DNA from: Hyphomicrobium_A sp963722495
GTDB taxonomy: Bacteria; Pseudomonadota; Alphaproteobacteria; Rhizobiales; Hyphomicrobiaceae
Direction of reading: 5' to 3'
DNA: 64,000 nt
Assembly: GCA_963722495.1 (NCBI GenBank)
Contig: CAVRND010000001.1
Coordinates: 1-64,000 of the forward strand
Shown here: piece after piece, positions 55,102 through 64,000 of the stretch
Numbering within the stretch: position 1 is the stretch's first letter
Layout: the number at the start of each line of letters is the position of its first letter
Notes under the pieces: model-generated
What the model saw: the letters and a program-made list of their open reading frames with translations, nothing else
The model's database searches: none
What the model was told of the DNA's origin: nothing
Made by a program: the position numbers and the translations under genes

Positions 55102-56325
55102 ATGAGCGCCAGCCATCAGATCGTCGCCGGGTTCATGCCGCTGCTCGACAGCTCCATCCTCGTCGCGGCCAAGGAGAAGGGTTTCGCCGAGACGGAAGGC
55201 ATCGATCTCGTCCTGGCACGCGAGACCTCGTGGGCCAACATCCGTGACCGCATGGCGGTCGGCCACTTCCAGGTGGCGCACGTGCTGGCGCCGATGCCGA
55301 TCGCTTCGAACCTCGGCTTGACGCCGCTCGCCGCGCCGACCATCGCGCCCATGGCCCTCGGCCTCGGCGGCAATGCGGTGACCGTCTCGAATTCGCTGTG
55401 GGCGCTGATGCTCGATCGCGGCGCCACGCCCGACTTCAATCCGGCGACGACGGGCGCGGCGCTGAGGCAGGTCACGGCCGACCGTGCCGCCGGCTCAAAG
55501 CCTCCGCTCCGGTTTGCGGTGGTGCATCCCTACTCCGGCCATAACTACGAGTTGCGTTATTGGCTCGCGGCCTGCGGCATCGATCCCAACCGAGACGTAG
55601 AAATCGTCATCGTGCCGCCGCCGTTGATGGCCGACGCATTGGCGAGCGGCGCCATCGACGGGTACTGCGTCGGCGAGCCGTGGAGCACGGCCGCTGCACT
55701 GCAGGGCTACGGACGCATCGCCACCGTCAAAGCCGCCATCTGGCGGTCGAGCCCCGAGAAGGTTTTGAGCGTCGGCGCGAAGTGGGCTTCCGACAATCCC
55801 GAAACGCTGGCCGCGCTGCTGCGCGCCCTGTGCCGGTCCGCACAATGGTGCGCGGAGCCCGGCAATCGCAGGGAGCTGGCGCAAATCCTCTCCGACAAGG
55901 CGTATCTCGCGCGGCCGGCCGAATGGATGCTGCACGGCCTGACCGGCGACCTCGATGCGGGCGGCGGCGACATCCGCCGGGCCGTCGACTTTTTCGTGCC
56001 GTTCGCCAAGGCCGCCACCTTCCCGTGGAAGAGCCACGCGCTGTGGTTCTATTCGCAGATGGTCCGGTGGGGACAGGTGCAGCATTCGGCCGAGAACACG
56101 AACATCGCTCGCGAGACCTACCGTCCGGATCTTTATCGTTCTGCGCTGAAGCTGCTCGGCGTCGCGCTGCCAGCCGCCAATGCCAAGGTCGAGGGTGCCC
56201 TGCTGTCGCCGACGCCGGTGGGCTCGGCAGGAGCCAGCCTGACGCTCGGACCGGATGGATTCTTCGACGGCGCGCTGTTCGATCCCGACCAGCTCGACGC
56301 CTACATCGCCGCGCAGAGGCGCTAG
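55102..56325 (+). CDS. nasS: nitrate-sensing NasS, cytosolic NrtA-like
   Basis: A 407-residue protein beginning MSASHQIVAGFMPLLDSSIL with no signal peptide, which separates NasS from the NrtA transporter subunit. Binding-protein landmarks are GIDLVLARETSWANIRDRMA, FQVAHVLAPMPIASNLGLTP, FAVVHPYSGHNYELRYWLAA, DGYCVGEPWSTAAALQGYG and FPWKSHALWFYSQMVRWGQV. NasS binds nitrate or nitrite and holds NasT inactive in its absence. GGAGG at 55086-55090 favours ATG 55102 over GTG 55096. It is transcribed with nasT and is followed by the regulated leader. Confidence 0.92.
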   Translation: MSASHQIVAGFMPLLDSSILVAAKEKGFAETEGIDLVLARETSWANIRDRMAVGHFQVAHVLAPMPIASNLGLTPLAAPTIAPMALGLGGNAVTVSNSLWALMLDRGATPDFNPATTGAALRQVTADRAAGSKPPLRFAVVHPYSGHNYELRYWLAACGIDPNRDVEIVIVPPPLMADALASGAIDGYCVGEPWSTAAALQGYGRIATVKAAIWRSSPEKVLSVGAKWASDNPETLAALLRALCRSAQWCAEPGNRRELAQILSDKAYLARPAEWMLHGLTGDLDAGGGDIRRAVDFFVPFAKAATFPWKSHALWFYSQMVRWGQVQHSAENTNIARETYRPDLYRSALKLLGVALPAANAKVEGALLSPTPVGSAGASLTLGPDGFFDGALFDPDQLDAYIAAQRR

Positions 56326-56353
56326 TGGTGACGCCGGTGCACTGCACAAATTT

Positions 56354-56369
56354 TGCGCCGATTGGTGCG
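56354..56369. promoter_or_regulatory. possible NtrC-type enhancer half-sites
   Basis: TGCGCC (56354-56359) and GGTGCG (56364-56369) form an inverted repeat about 100 bp upstream of the sigma-54 promoter. It resembles the NtrC consensus TGCACC-N5-GGTGCA with one base fewer spacing and one change in each half. GCGCCGATT recurs at 56393-56401. Confidence 0.35.
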
Positions 56370-56465
56370 GGCAATGACTGTTCTTTGGTCCGGCGCCGAT
56401 TCGCACCCCGATGCGCCTCACAGCTAAGCTGTTGATTTAATACGGCAAGGGCGCAGTGCCAGAAG

Positions 56466-56481
56466 TGGCACGCTTCCTGCT
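56466..56481 (+). promoter_or_regulatory. sigma-54 (-24/-12) promoter of the nitrate assimilation operon
   Basis: TGGCACGCTTCCTGCT matches the sigma-54 consensus TGGCACG-N4-TTGC[A/T] at all but one base. The GG (56467-56468) and GC (56479-56480) are exactly 10 bp apart, as required. Transcription would start near 56492, immediately before the antiterminator leader, and implies NtrC control. Confidence 0.8.
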
Positions 56482-56496
56482 CTTAGGTTAACTGAT

Positions 56497-56531
56497 CGCC
56501 CAACGATGGGCGCTCGCTAGGCAAAGCTGCC
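56497..56531 (+). promoter_or_regulatory. ANTAR (NasT) target leader, two hexaloop hairpins
   Basis: Hairpin 1 is CGCCC, loop AACGAT, GGGCG (56497-56512). After 7 bases hairpin 2 is GGC, loop AAAGCT, GCC (56520-56531). Both six-base loops have A at position 1 and G at position 4, the known ANTAR recognition pattern. Hairpin 2 uses bases that also form the 5' arm of the terminator that follows (56526-56532), so the two structures are exclusive. The three-pair stem of hairpin 2 is short, which is the weakest part of the match. Confidence 0.75.
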
Positions 56532-56579
56532 GTCCAAACCATTGCGCATGCGCGCAGCGGTTTGGCCGGCAGCTTTTTT
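56523..56579 (+). terminator. regulated intrinsic terminator upstream of the nitrate transporter
   Basis: GCTGCCG (56526-56532) pairs with CGGCAGC (56567-56573), and CCAAACC (56534-56540) with GGTTTGG (56559-56565), followed by six T (56574-56579). It lies 35 bp before the transporter ATG, where a terminator makes sense only if it is regulated. Confidence 0.9.
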
Positions 56580-56613
56580 GTTTTTGGGGCACGGCTAGGC
56601 GGAGACCCGATTG

Positions 56614-57927
56614 ATGCAGACGAACGGTTTTGTGGACCTCAAGACTTCCGGCGACCAAGGCCGCGCACTTTGGATGTCGACCCTTGCCTTCACGGTGTGC
56701 TTCGCCGTGTGGACGATCTTCTCCATCATCGGCATTCGCATCAAGGACGAGCTGGGACTGAGCGAGACCGAGTTCGGTCTGCTCGTCGGCACCCCGATTC
56801 TCACCGGCTCGCTGTCGCGCATCTTCCTCGGCATCTGGACAGACCGCTACGGCGGCCGCCTGGTGTTCACGCTGACCATGCTGGCGACCAGCGTGGCCAC
56901 CGTGCTGCTCGCGTTCGCGCACACCTATCCGCAGGTGCTGCTCGCCGCGCTCGGCGTCGGCCTTGCGGGCGGATCGTTTGCCGTCGGCGTCGCCTACGTC
57001 GCGCGCTTCTTTCCCAAAGAGCGGCAGGGAACCGCGCTCGGCATCTTCGGCGTCGGCAATGTCGGCGCCGCGGTGACCAAGTTTGCGGCGCCGTTCGTAC
57101 TCATGGCCTGGGGCTGGCAAGCCGTCGCGCTGACTTGGGCCGCGGTCCTCGCCGTCATGGCCGTCGTGTTCTGGCTAACGACCTTCGACGACCCTGTTCT
57201 CGTCGAGCGTCGCAAGACCGGCGCTGCGCCCAAGCCATTCCTGCTGGAACTGTCGGCGCTGCGCGACATGCGCGTCTGGCGCTTCGCCTTCTATTATTTC
57301 TTCGTGTTCGGCGCCTTCGTCGCGCTGGCGCTCTGGCTGCCGCGCTACCTCATCGGCGTCTACGGCTTCAATATCGCCACCGCCGGCATGATCGGCGCGC
57401 TTTACTCGATCCCCGCCAGCATCTTCCGCGCCTACGGCGGCGTCCTCTCGGACCGCGTCGGCGCGCGCACCGTCATGTACTGGAGCCTCGGCGTCTCGGC
57501 GGTGGCGACGCTCGTCCTCTCGCTGCCACCGACGACCTACGTGGTGCGCGGTATCAAGGGCGACATCGCCTCTCACCTCGAGCTCGGCGTGGCCGGCTTC
57601 ATCGTCGCCGCCTTCGTGCTCGGCTTCTTCATGAGCCTCGGCAAGGCCGCCGTCTTCAAGCACATCGCCATGTACTACCCCAACAACGTCGGCGCGGTCG
57701 GCGGCCTCGTCGGCATGATCGGCGGCCTCGGCGGCTTCGTGCTGCCGATCGCCTTCGGTGCGCTGAACGATCTCACCGGCGTGTGGTCGAGCTGCTTCAT
57801 GCTGCTGTTCGTCGTCGTCGCTACGGCGCTGGTGTGGATGGACGTCTCCGTCCGCCGCATGCAGCGCGGCGACCGCGCTCCGGTGCAGAGCCATCCCCGC
57901 CAATCCGTCACCTACGCAGCCGAGTAA
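56614..57927 (+). CDS. MFS nitrate/nitrite transporter, NarK/NasA type
   Basis: A 437-residue protein with twelve membrane helices. It contains the NarK-family signature GGSFAVGVAYVARFFPKERQ then GTALGIFGVGNVG in the first half, and a second Gly-rich repeat GGLVGMIGGLGGFVLPIAFG in the second half. The conserved Arg of the substrate site is expected in helix 2 (RIFLGIWTDRYGGR). It imports nitrate for assimilation and may export nitrite. ATG at 56614 has GGAG upstream. It is the first gene after the attenuator and is 18 bp from nirB. Confidence 0.93.
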   Translation: MQTNGFVDLKTSGDQGRALWMSTLAFTVCFAVWTIFSIIGIRIKDELGLSETEFGLLVGTPILTGSLSRIFLGIWTDRYGGRLVFTLTMLATSVATVLLAFAHTYPQVLLAALGVGLAGGSFAVGVAYVARFFPKERQGTALGIFGVGNVGAAVTKFAAPFVLMAWGWQAVALTWAAVLAVMAVVFWLTTFDDPVLVERRKTGAAPKPFLLELSALRDMRVWRFAFYYFFVFGAFVALALWLPRYLIGVYGFNIATAGMIGALYSIPASIFRAYGGVLSDRVGARTVMYWSLGVSAVATLVLSLPPTTYVVRGIKGDIASHLELGVAGFIVAAFVLGFFMSLGKAAVFKHIAMYYPNNVGAVGGLVGMIGGLGGFVLPIAFGALNDLTGVWSSCFMLLFVVVATALVWMDVSVRRMQRGDRAPVQSHPRQSVTYAAE

Positions 57928-57945
57928 CGGGGAGCGACACCGGAC

Positions 57946-60398
57946 ATGACCGAGAAACTCGTCATCATCGGCAACGGCATGGCGCCGGGACGCATGCTCG
58001 AGCATCTGCTCGACAAGGCGCCCGGCCGCTATGAGGTCACCATCTTCAACGCCGAGCCGCGGGTCAACTACGACCGCATCATGCTCTCGCCGGTGCTCGC
58101 CGGCGACAAGGACTACGAGCAGATCATCATTCACGGCGACGGTTGGTACATCAAGAACGGCATCACCCTCTACAAGGGGCACAAGGTCACGCGGATCGAC
58201 CGTGCCGCGAAGACCGTCACCTCCGATCACGGCGTTGTGGCGCCCTACGACAAGCTGGTCATCGCAACGGGTTCGGTACCGCTGATCCTCCCCGTGCCGG
58301 GCAACAACTTGCCGGGCGTCCTCTCCTATCGCGATCTCGACGACGTCAACGCGATGCTCGTCGCCGCCCAATCGCGCGCCAAGGCCGTCGTCATCGGCGG
58401 CGGTTTGCTCGGCCTCGAGGCGGCGGCCGGCCTCAACGCGCGGGACATGGACGTCACCGTGCTGCATCTGATGCCGACGCTGATGGAGCGTCAGCTCGAT
58501 CCGGCCGCTGGCTACATGCTGCAGCGGGCCATCGAGGAACGCGGCATCAAGGTCGTCACCAAGGCCTCGACCAAGGCGATCCTCGGCGACCGGAAGGTCG
58601 AAGGCGTCGAGCTGGCCGACGGCCGCATCATCCCGGCAACGCTGGTGATCATGGCCGCCGGCATCCGCCCCAACGGATGGATCGCCAAGGAAGCCGGCCT
58701 CGACGTCGGCCGCGGCATCCTCGTCGACGATGGCATGCGCACCTCCGACCCGGACATCTTGGCCCTCGGCGAATGCGCCGAGGTCGGCGGCCATGTCTAC
58801 GGCCTCGTCGCGCCGCTGTACGAGATGGCGCGCGTCGCCGCGGCGCATCTCACCGGCGATGACACCGCACGCTTCGTCCACAACGACACGCCGACCAAGC
58901 TGAAGGTCACCGGCATCGATCTCTTCTCGCTCGGCGACTTCGCCGACGGCGAGGACCGCCAGGAGATCGTGCTGCGCGATGCTTCCGCCGGCGTCTACAA
59001 GCGCCTCGTGCTGCAGGACAACCGCATCATCGGCACCGTGCTTTACGGCGAGACCGCCGACGGCGCATGGTTCAACGACCTGAAGAAGCGCCAGGTCGAC
59101 ATCACCGACATGCGCGACACTTTGATCTTCGGCCAGGCCTACCAGGGAGGGTCCCCGCTGGACCCTATGGCGGCCGTTGCAGCGTTGCCCGATGACGCAG
59201 AGATCTGCGGCTGCAATGGCGTATGCAAGGGCAAGATCACCGGCCTCATCAAGGAGAAGGGGCTCACCACGCTCGACGGCGTGCGCGCCCACACCAAGGC
59301 GTCGGCGTCGTGCGGCTCGTGCACCGGCCTCGTCGAGCAGCTGATGACGCTGACGCTCGGCGACGCCTACAATCCCGCCGCCGTGCAGCCGATGTGCGCC
59401 TGCACCTCGCTCGGCCATGATGACGTGCGCCGCCTGATCAAGGCCAAGGGCCTGAAGACCATCCACGCCGTCATGCAGGAGCTCGAGTGGAAGACCTCGT
59501 GCGGCTGCGCCAAATGCCGCCCGGCGCTGAACTATTACCTCATCTGCGATTGGCCCGGCGAATACGCCGACGACTACCAGTCGCGCTTCATCAATGAGCG
59601 CGCGCACGCCAACATCCAGAAGGACGGCACCTACTCGGTCGTGCCGCGCATGTGGGGCGGCATGACCAGCTCGAAGGAGCTGCGCGCCATCGCCGACGTG
59701 GTCGACAAGTTCGCCATCCCCGACGGTGAAAGTCACCGGCGGCCAGCGCATCGACATGCTCGGCATCAAGAAGGAAGACCTGCCGGCAGTATGGGCCGAC
59801 CTCGGCGAGGCCGGCTTCGTTTCCGGGCACGCCTACGCCAAGGGCCTGCGCACCGTGAAGACGTGCGTCGGCACCGACTGGTGCCGCTTCGGCACGCAGG
59901 ACTCGACGGGCTTCGGCATCCGCATCGAGAAGTTCATGTGGGGCTCGTGGACGCCGGCCAAAGTGAAGATGGCCGTATCCGGCTGCCCGCGTAACTGCGC
60001 CGAGGCGACGTGCAAGGACGTCGGCGTCGTGTGCGTCGAATTCCGGCTACGAGATTCACTTCGCCGGCGCCGCCGGCCTCGACATCAAGGGCACCGAGGT
60101 GCTCGGCCTCGTCAAGACGGAGGACGAGGCGCTCGAGGTCATCGTCGGGCTGGTGCAGATGTACCGCGAGCAGGCGCGCTACCTGGAACGCATCTACAAA
60201 TGGACCAAGCGCATCGGCGTCGCCGAGATCCGCCGTCAGGTGCTCGACGACGTGCCGCGGCGCAAAGCGTTCTTCGACCGCTTCGTGTTCTCCCAGAAGT
60301 TTGCCCAGGTCGATCCATGGTCGGAGCGCGTCTCCGGCCTGCACAAGCATGAGTTCCGCCCGCTTGCCGCGGTCGGCGTGGCGCAGGCGGCGGAGTGA
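57946..60398 (+). CDS. nirB: assimilatory nitrite reductase [NAD(P)H] large subunit (two frameshifts)
   Basis: About 816 residues across two frame breaks (near 59725 and 60045). The FAD start EKLVIIGNGMAPGRMLEHLL is followed by NAD motif KAVVIGGGLLGLEAAAGLNA. The BFD-like [2Fe-2S] domain has CGCNGVCKGKITGLIKEKG and SCGSCTGLVEQL. The siroheme/[4Fe-4S] part has TCVGTDWCRFGTQDSTGFG and SGCPRNCAEATCKDVG, and the last frame ends HKHEFRPLAAVGVAQAAE. It reduces nitrite to ammonium with NirD. All cofactor ligands are present in the three frames, so the indels are probably sequencing errors. Confidence 0.95.
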
Positions 60399-60403
60399 GC
60401 ACG

Positions 60404-60733
60404 ATGAACTGGATTGCCATCGGCACCATCACGGACATTCCGCAGCGCGGCGCACGTTGCGTCGACACACCGGACGGCAAGGTCGCCGTGTTCCGCACCG
60501 CGGACGATCGCGTGTTCGCCATCGACGACCACTGCCCGCACAAGGGCGGCCCGCTCAGCCAGGGCATCGTCCACGGCGCCTCGGTCACATGCCCGCTGCA
60601 CAACTGGGTCATCTCGCTGGAAAGCGGCAAGGCGCAGGGTGCCGACGAGGGCTGCGTGCGCACGATCCCCGTCAAGGTCGAGCACGGCACGCTCTACATC
60701 GCGCTCAAAGCGCAAACCGAACGCGCGGCCTGA
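60404..60733 (+). CDS. nirD: nitrite reductase small subunit
   Basis: A 109-residue Rieske-type protein: MNWIAIGTITDIPQRGARCV then FAIDDHCPHKGGPLSQGIVH and ASVTCPLHNWVISLESGKAQ. The CPHKGGPL and CPLHNW boxes hold the Cys/His ligands of the [2Fe-2S] cluster. It partners NirB. GGCGGAG precedes ATG 60404; a GTG at 60395 overlapping the nirB stop is an alternative start. It is 3 bp from nasA, in one operon. Confidence 0.95.
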   Translation: MNWIAIGTITDIPQRGARCVDTPDGKVAVFRTADDRVFAIDDHCPHKGGPLSQGIVHGASVTCPLHNWVISLESGKAQGADEGCVRTIPVKVEHGTLYIALKAQTERAA

Positions 60734-60736
60734 TCC

Positions 60737-63428
60737 ATGGACATGGCCGCCCCGCGCTGCATCAAGACCACCTGCCCCTACTGCGGAGTGGGTTGCGGCG
60801 TCGTCGCCGAAGTCTCCGCCAACGGGGACGTCGCGGTGCGCGGCGATCCCGACCATCCGGCCAACTTCGGACGGCTATGCTCCAAGGGCGCGGCGCTGGC
60901 CGAGACCATCGATCTCGACGACCGGCTTCTGTTTCCCGAAGTGCACGGCGTCAGGTCGGATTGGGATTCCGCGCTCGACCTCGTCGCCGGAAAGTTCAAC
61001 GAGGCGATCCGCATCCACGGCCCGGATTCGGTGGCCTTCTACGTCTCCGGCCAGCTGCTCACCGAGGACTACTACGCCGCCAACAAGCTGATGAAGGGCT
61101 TCATCGGCTCGGCCAACATCGATACCAACTCGCGCCTGTGCATGGCCTCGTCCGTCGCCGGCCACAAGCGCGCCTTCGGGTCCGACACCGTGCCCGGCTG
61201 CTACGAGGATCTCGAGCTCGCCGATCTCGTCGTGCTCGTCGGCTCCAATCTCGCCTGGTGCCATCCGGTTCTCTACCAGCGCCTCGCCGCCGCCAAGGAG
61301 AAGCGGCCCGGCATGAAGGTCGTGCTGATCGATCCGCGCCGCACGGCCACCGCGGATATCGCCGACCTTCACCTGCCCATCAAGCCGGACGGTGACGTGC
61401 CGCTGTTCCTCGGCTTGCTGCGCTACATGGCGCGCAGCCGCGCGATCAAACGCGGCTACATCAAGCAGCACACCACCGGCTTCAAGGAAGCCTTGCGTGC
61501 CGCCGACACGCTCGACCTCTACGCTCTCGTGCGCCTCACGGGGCTGCCCGCCGCGACGCTGGAGAAGTTCTTTACCCTCTTCGCCGCGACGGAGAAGACG
61601 GTCACCGTCTACAGCCAGGGCGTCAATCAGTCGTCGTCGGGCACCGACAAGGTCAACGCCATCATCAATTGCCATCTGGCCACCGGCCGCATCGGCAAGC
61701 CCGGCATGGGGCCGTTCTCCGTCACAGGCCAGCCGAACGCCATGGGCGGCCGCGAGGTCGGCGGTCTCGCCAACATGCTCGCCGCGCACATGAACATCGA
61801 GGACGCCGAACATCGCGACCGCGTGCAGCGCTTCTGGCACTCGCCCGCCATCGCAACCAAGCCGGGACTCAAGGCCGTCGACATGTTTCGCGCCGTCGCC
61901 GATGGACGCATCAAGGCTTTGTGGATCATGGCGACGAACCCCGTCGTCTCCATGCCGGAGGCCGAGCAAGTCGAAGCGGCGATCCGCGCGTGCCCGTTCG
62001 TCGTCGTCTCCGACGTGACCGCCGCCACCGACACGGCGCGCCTGGCGCACGTTCTCCTTCCTGCGACTGCGTGGGGCGAAAAGAGCGGCACCGTCACCAA
62101 TTCGGAGCGCCGCATCTCGCGCCAGCGCAGCTTTCTGCCCGCGCCCGGCGACGCGCGTCCAGACTGGTGGATCATCTGCGAGGTCGCCAGCCGCATGGGC
62201 CATGACGACGCGTTCGCCTATGCCGACCCTGCCGAGCTCTTTGCCGAGCACGCGGCGCTGTCGGGGTTCGAGAACGGCGGCGCACGCGACTTCGACATCG
62301 GCGCGATGGCCGCGATGGACGGCGCGGAATACGAAGACCTGGAGCCGGTGCAATGGCCGCGCGCTTCGAGCCTTCCCGCGCCGGCGCGCATGTTCGCCGA
62401 CGGCGGCTTCTTCACGCCTGACCGCAAGGCGCGCTTCGTCGAAGTGTCCGCTGCAACGGCGGGGCAAACCGCGCCGGGCTTCCCGCTGACGCTCAATACC
62501 GGCCGCGTGCGCGATCACTGGCACACCATGACGCGCACGGGAAAGAGCCAGCGCCTGTCGCAGCACTGCGCCGAGCCCTACGTCGAGATCAATCCGCATG
62601 ACGCCAAGCGCCATCACATCGGCGATGCCGCATTGGTCCGCGTCTCGACCGGCCTCGGCGCCATCCTCGTGCGCGCACTCGTTACGCCCCGGCAGCAGCC
62701 GGGCTCGATCTTCGTGCCCATGCACTGGAACGACCAGTTCGCGTCCCGCGCGCGCGTCGACGTGCTGGCCGCCGCCGTCACCGATCCGATCTCCGGCCAG
62801 CCCGCCACGAAGAATATTCCGGCGCGCGTCGAGCCATTTCGTCGCCGCAACGTACGGCTTCGCTGTCCTGCGCCGTAAGCCGGAAGCGATCGCTGCCGAG
62901 TACTGGGCCATCGCCAAGTGCAACGGCGGCTGGCGCGTCGAGATGGCATTTGCCGCCAGTTCCGAAGATTGGGCCGGCTACGTGACCGCGTTGGTTGGCG
63001 GCAGCACCGAATTGGTCGCCTACCACGACGCCCAGACGGGCTGCCACCGCTACGCTTGCTACGAGGGCGACCGGCTCGCTGGCGCAGTTTTCCTGGCACC
63101 CGAGCCAGTCGCGGTCTCGCGTGACTGGGCCATCGCCCAGCTCGGCGCCCCGAACCTTGCGCGCCGCCAGCGCGCGTCGGTGATGGCCGGCCGGCCCGGC
63201 AAGGGAGGCATCGAGCGCGGGGCGACCATTTGCGCCTGTTTCGGCGTCGGGGCCAACGAGATCGCCGCTGCCGTCGGCCGCGGCTGCAAGACAGTGTCGG
63301 CCATCGGCGAAGCGCTGCACGCCGGCACCAACTGCGGCTCCTGCCGCTCCGAAATTCGCAACATCATCGACGCGCAACTCGCGACCGCGGCCCTAGCGCA
63401 GCCGCGTACGCTCGTCACGTCGGGCTGA
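60737..63428 (+). CDS. nasA: assimilatory nitrate reductase catalytic subunit with C-terminal BFD domain (frameshift near 62850)
   Basis: About 897 residues. An N-terminal [4Fe-4S] motif CPYCGVGCGVVAEV with a fourth Cys in RLCSKGAAL is followed by a Mo-bisMGD domain: GFIGSANIDTNSRLCMASSV, GSNLAWCHPVLYQRLAAAKE, SQGVNQSSSGTDKVNAIINC, MGGREVGGLANMLAAHM. Near 62850 an extra T in a T-run shifts the frame. The second frame gives FVAATYGFAVLRRKPEAI and a [2Fe-2S] BFD-like domain with TICACFGVGANEIAAAVGRG and AGTNCGSCRSEIRNIID. It reduces nitrate to nitrite in the cytoplasm. The BFD domain takes the place of a separate electron carrier, as in Klebsiella NasA. Confidence 0.95.
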
Positions 63429-63436
63429 GGATCACC

Positions 63437-64000
63437 ATGCACGGATACCTGCACTCGCTGAACGTGCCGACAGTGACCGACCTCATCGGCGGCCTGTTGC
63501 ATCGCGTGACGGCGGCAAGCCGAGCGTGGCTGCCGCATCGCCGCGTCAACGGAAGCGCCGCCACAGGATATCGCTCGCATCGCGATCGACCCGGCACCGG
63601 CCTCGTCAGCCTCGTCGGCGCCGGTCCCGGCGACCCGGAGTTGCTGACCCTCAAGGCGCTGCGAACACTTCGAGAGGCCGATGTCATCCTGTACGACCAG
63701 CTCGTATCGGCGGAGGTGCTGGCGCTCGCATCGCCCGGCGCCGAGCGCATCGATGTCGGCAAGAAGGGCTACGGCCGCGCCTGCAAGCAGGGCGACATCA
63801 ACGATCTGATGGTGGCGCTCGCCTCTGCCGGCCGACGGGTCGTGCGTCTCAAGGCGGGCGATCCGCTGATGTTCGGCCGCCTCGAGGAGGAGATCGCCGC
63901 GCTCGACGCGGCCGGCATCGCTTTCGAGGTCATTCCCGGCATCTCGGCCGCGCAGGGCGCCGCCTCGCGGCTTGGCGTTCCGCTGACGCGCCGCCGCGGC
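63437..64000 (+). CDS. cobA: uroporphyrinogen-III C-methyltransferase (siroheme synthase), cut by window end
   Basis: The open frame from ATG 63437 to the end of the window reads, after about 53 non-conserved residues, GTGLVSLVGAGPGDPELLTL, KALRTLREADVILYDQLVSA, VRLKAGDPLMFGRLEEEIAA and IPGISAAQGAASRLGVPLTR. This is the SUMT domain that binds SAM and makes precorrin-2, the precursor of siroheme, the NirB cofactor. It lies 8 bp after nasA in the same operon. The N-terminal lead could be a short extension or a start mis-placed by another indel. Whether it also has the oxidase/chelatase half (CysG) cannot be seen. Confidence 0.92.
   Translation, partial: MHGYLHSLNVPTVTDLIGGLLHRVTAASRAWLPHRRVNGSAATGYRSHRDRPGTGLVSLVGAGPGDPELLTLKALRTLREADVILYDQLVSAEVLALASPGAERIDVGKKGYGRACKQGDINDLMVALASAGRRVVRLKAGDPLMFGRLEEEIAALDAAGIAFEVIPGISAAQGAASRLGVPLTRRRG

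Noticed and set aside
56456..56471. GTGCC-AGAAGT-GGCAC considered as the first ANTAR hairpin
   Set aside because: Its loop lacks G at position 4 and its 3' arm is the -24 element of the sigma-54 promoter, so it should lie upstream of the transcription start.
57175..59769. Reverse-strand open frame of 864 codons
   Set aside because: It is antisense to the nitrate transporter and nirB. Its His/Asp/Arg/Val-rich composition is the usual shadow of a GC-rich gene, and the sense frames have clear domains.
60875..62923. Reverse-strand open frame of 682 codons
   Set aside because: It is antisense to nasA and lacks any recognisable domain; the sense strand carries the iron-sulfur and molybdopterin motifs.

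Overview
The window is GC-rich proteobacterial DNA made of two unlike parts. Bases 1 to about 4,920 carry dksA, queF, smc and zipA. The smc-zipA neighbourhood and the Lys-rich N-terminus on DksA are gammaproteobacterial traits. All four genes are broken by small indels, and zipA stops abruptly inside its C-terminal domain near base 4,920. From there to the end the genes are alphaproteobacterial, most likely Hyphomicrobiales: rplU-rpmA-obgE-proB-proA, nadD-rsfS-rlmH, the ethylmalonyl-CoA pathway enzymes and a NasTS-controlled nitrate assimilation operon. The join falls inside two coding sequences, so an assembly chimera is more likely than natural transfer. Single-base frameshifts recur in the second part too (carbonic anhydrase, oxoamine synthase, Ntn hydrolase, GNAT, WD40, BtuF-like, nirB, nasA), which suggests long-read, possibly metagenomic, sequence. 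I read these genes as intact in the organism unless stated.

Layout of the alphaproteobacterial part. 4.9-13.8 kb: cytochrome P450, tRNA-Ser(CGA), Tat-exported beta-carbonic anhydrase, a GbsR-type regulator with a DUF4166 protein, a transglutaminase and CreD. 13.8-16.6 kb: an alpha-oxoamine synthase tail to tail with an Ntn-hydrolase. 16.7-26.6 kb: L21, L27, GNAT, ObgE, a CHASE4-GGDEF-EAL protein, HdeD-like protein, methyltransferase, exported WD40 protein, ProB and ProA. 26.6-35.6 kb: small exported proteins, Ada, PAS-GGDEF-EAL protein, PRC-barrel protein, NTF2-like protein, serine beta-lactamase-like protein, NadD, RsfS and RlmH. 35.6-41.8 kb: a large unknown membrane protein, a stand-alone cNMP-binding protein, BtuF-like protein, a cNMP-thioredoxin-reductase-like flavoprotein and a carotenoid biosynthesis protein. 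41.8-49.7 kb: three signature enzymes of the ethylmalonyl-CoA pathway (Mcd, Ccr, Ecm) within 8 kb. 50-54.4 kb: AI-2E family transporter, tRNA-Leu(CAA), and a DUF2380/3280 protein divergent from a MoxYX-like two-component system. 54.5-64 kb: nasT, nasS, nitrate transporter, nirB, nirD, nasA and a siroheme-synthase gene cut by the window end.

The best regulatory signal lies between nasS and the nitrate transporter. A near-consensus sigma-54 promoter (56466-56481) is followed by a leader with two six-base-loop hairpins of the type bound by ANTAR proteins, and the second of these overlaps the 5' arm of a strong intrinsic terminator. This predicts nitrogen control of initiation and nitrate control of elongation by NasS/NasT. 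Physiologically the window suggests a bacterium that assimilates C2 or C1-derived acetyl-CoA through the ethylmalonyl-CoA pathway, makes carotenoids and grows on nitrate. No CRISPR array, prophage or intact insertion sequence was seen; one CTAG-flanked palindromic element (9698-9829) may be a miniature transposable element.
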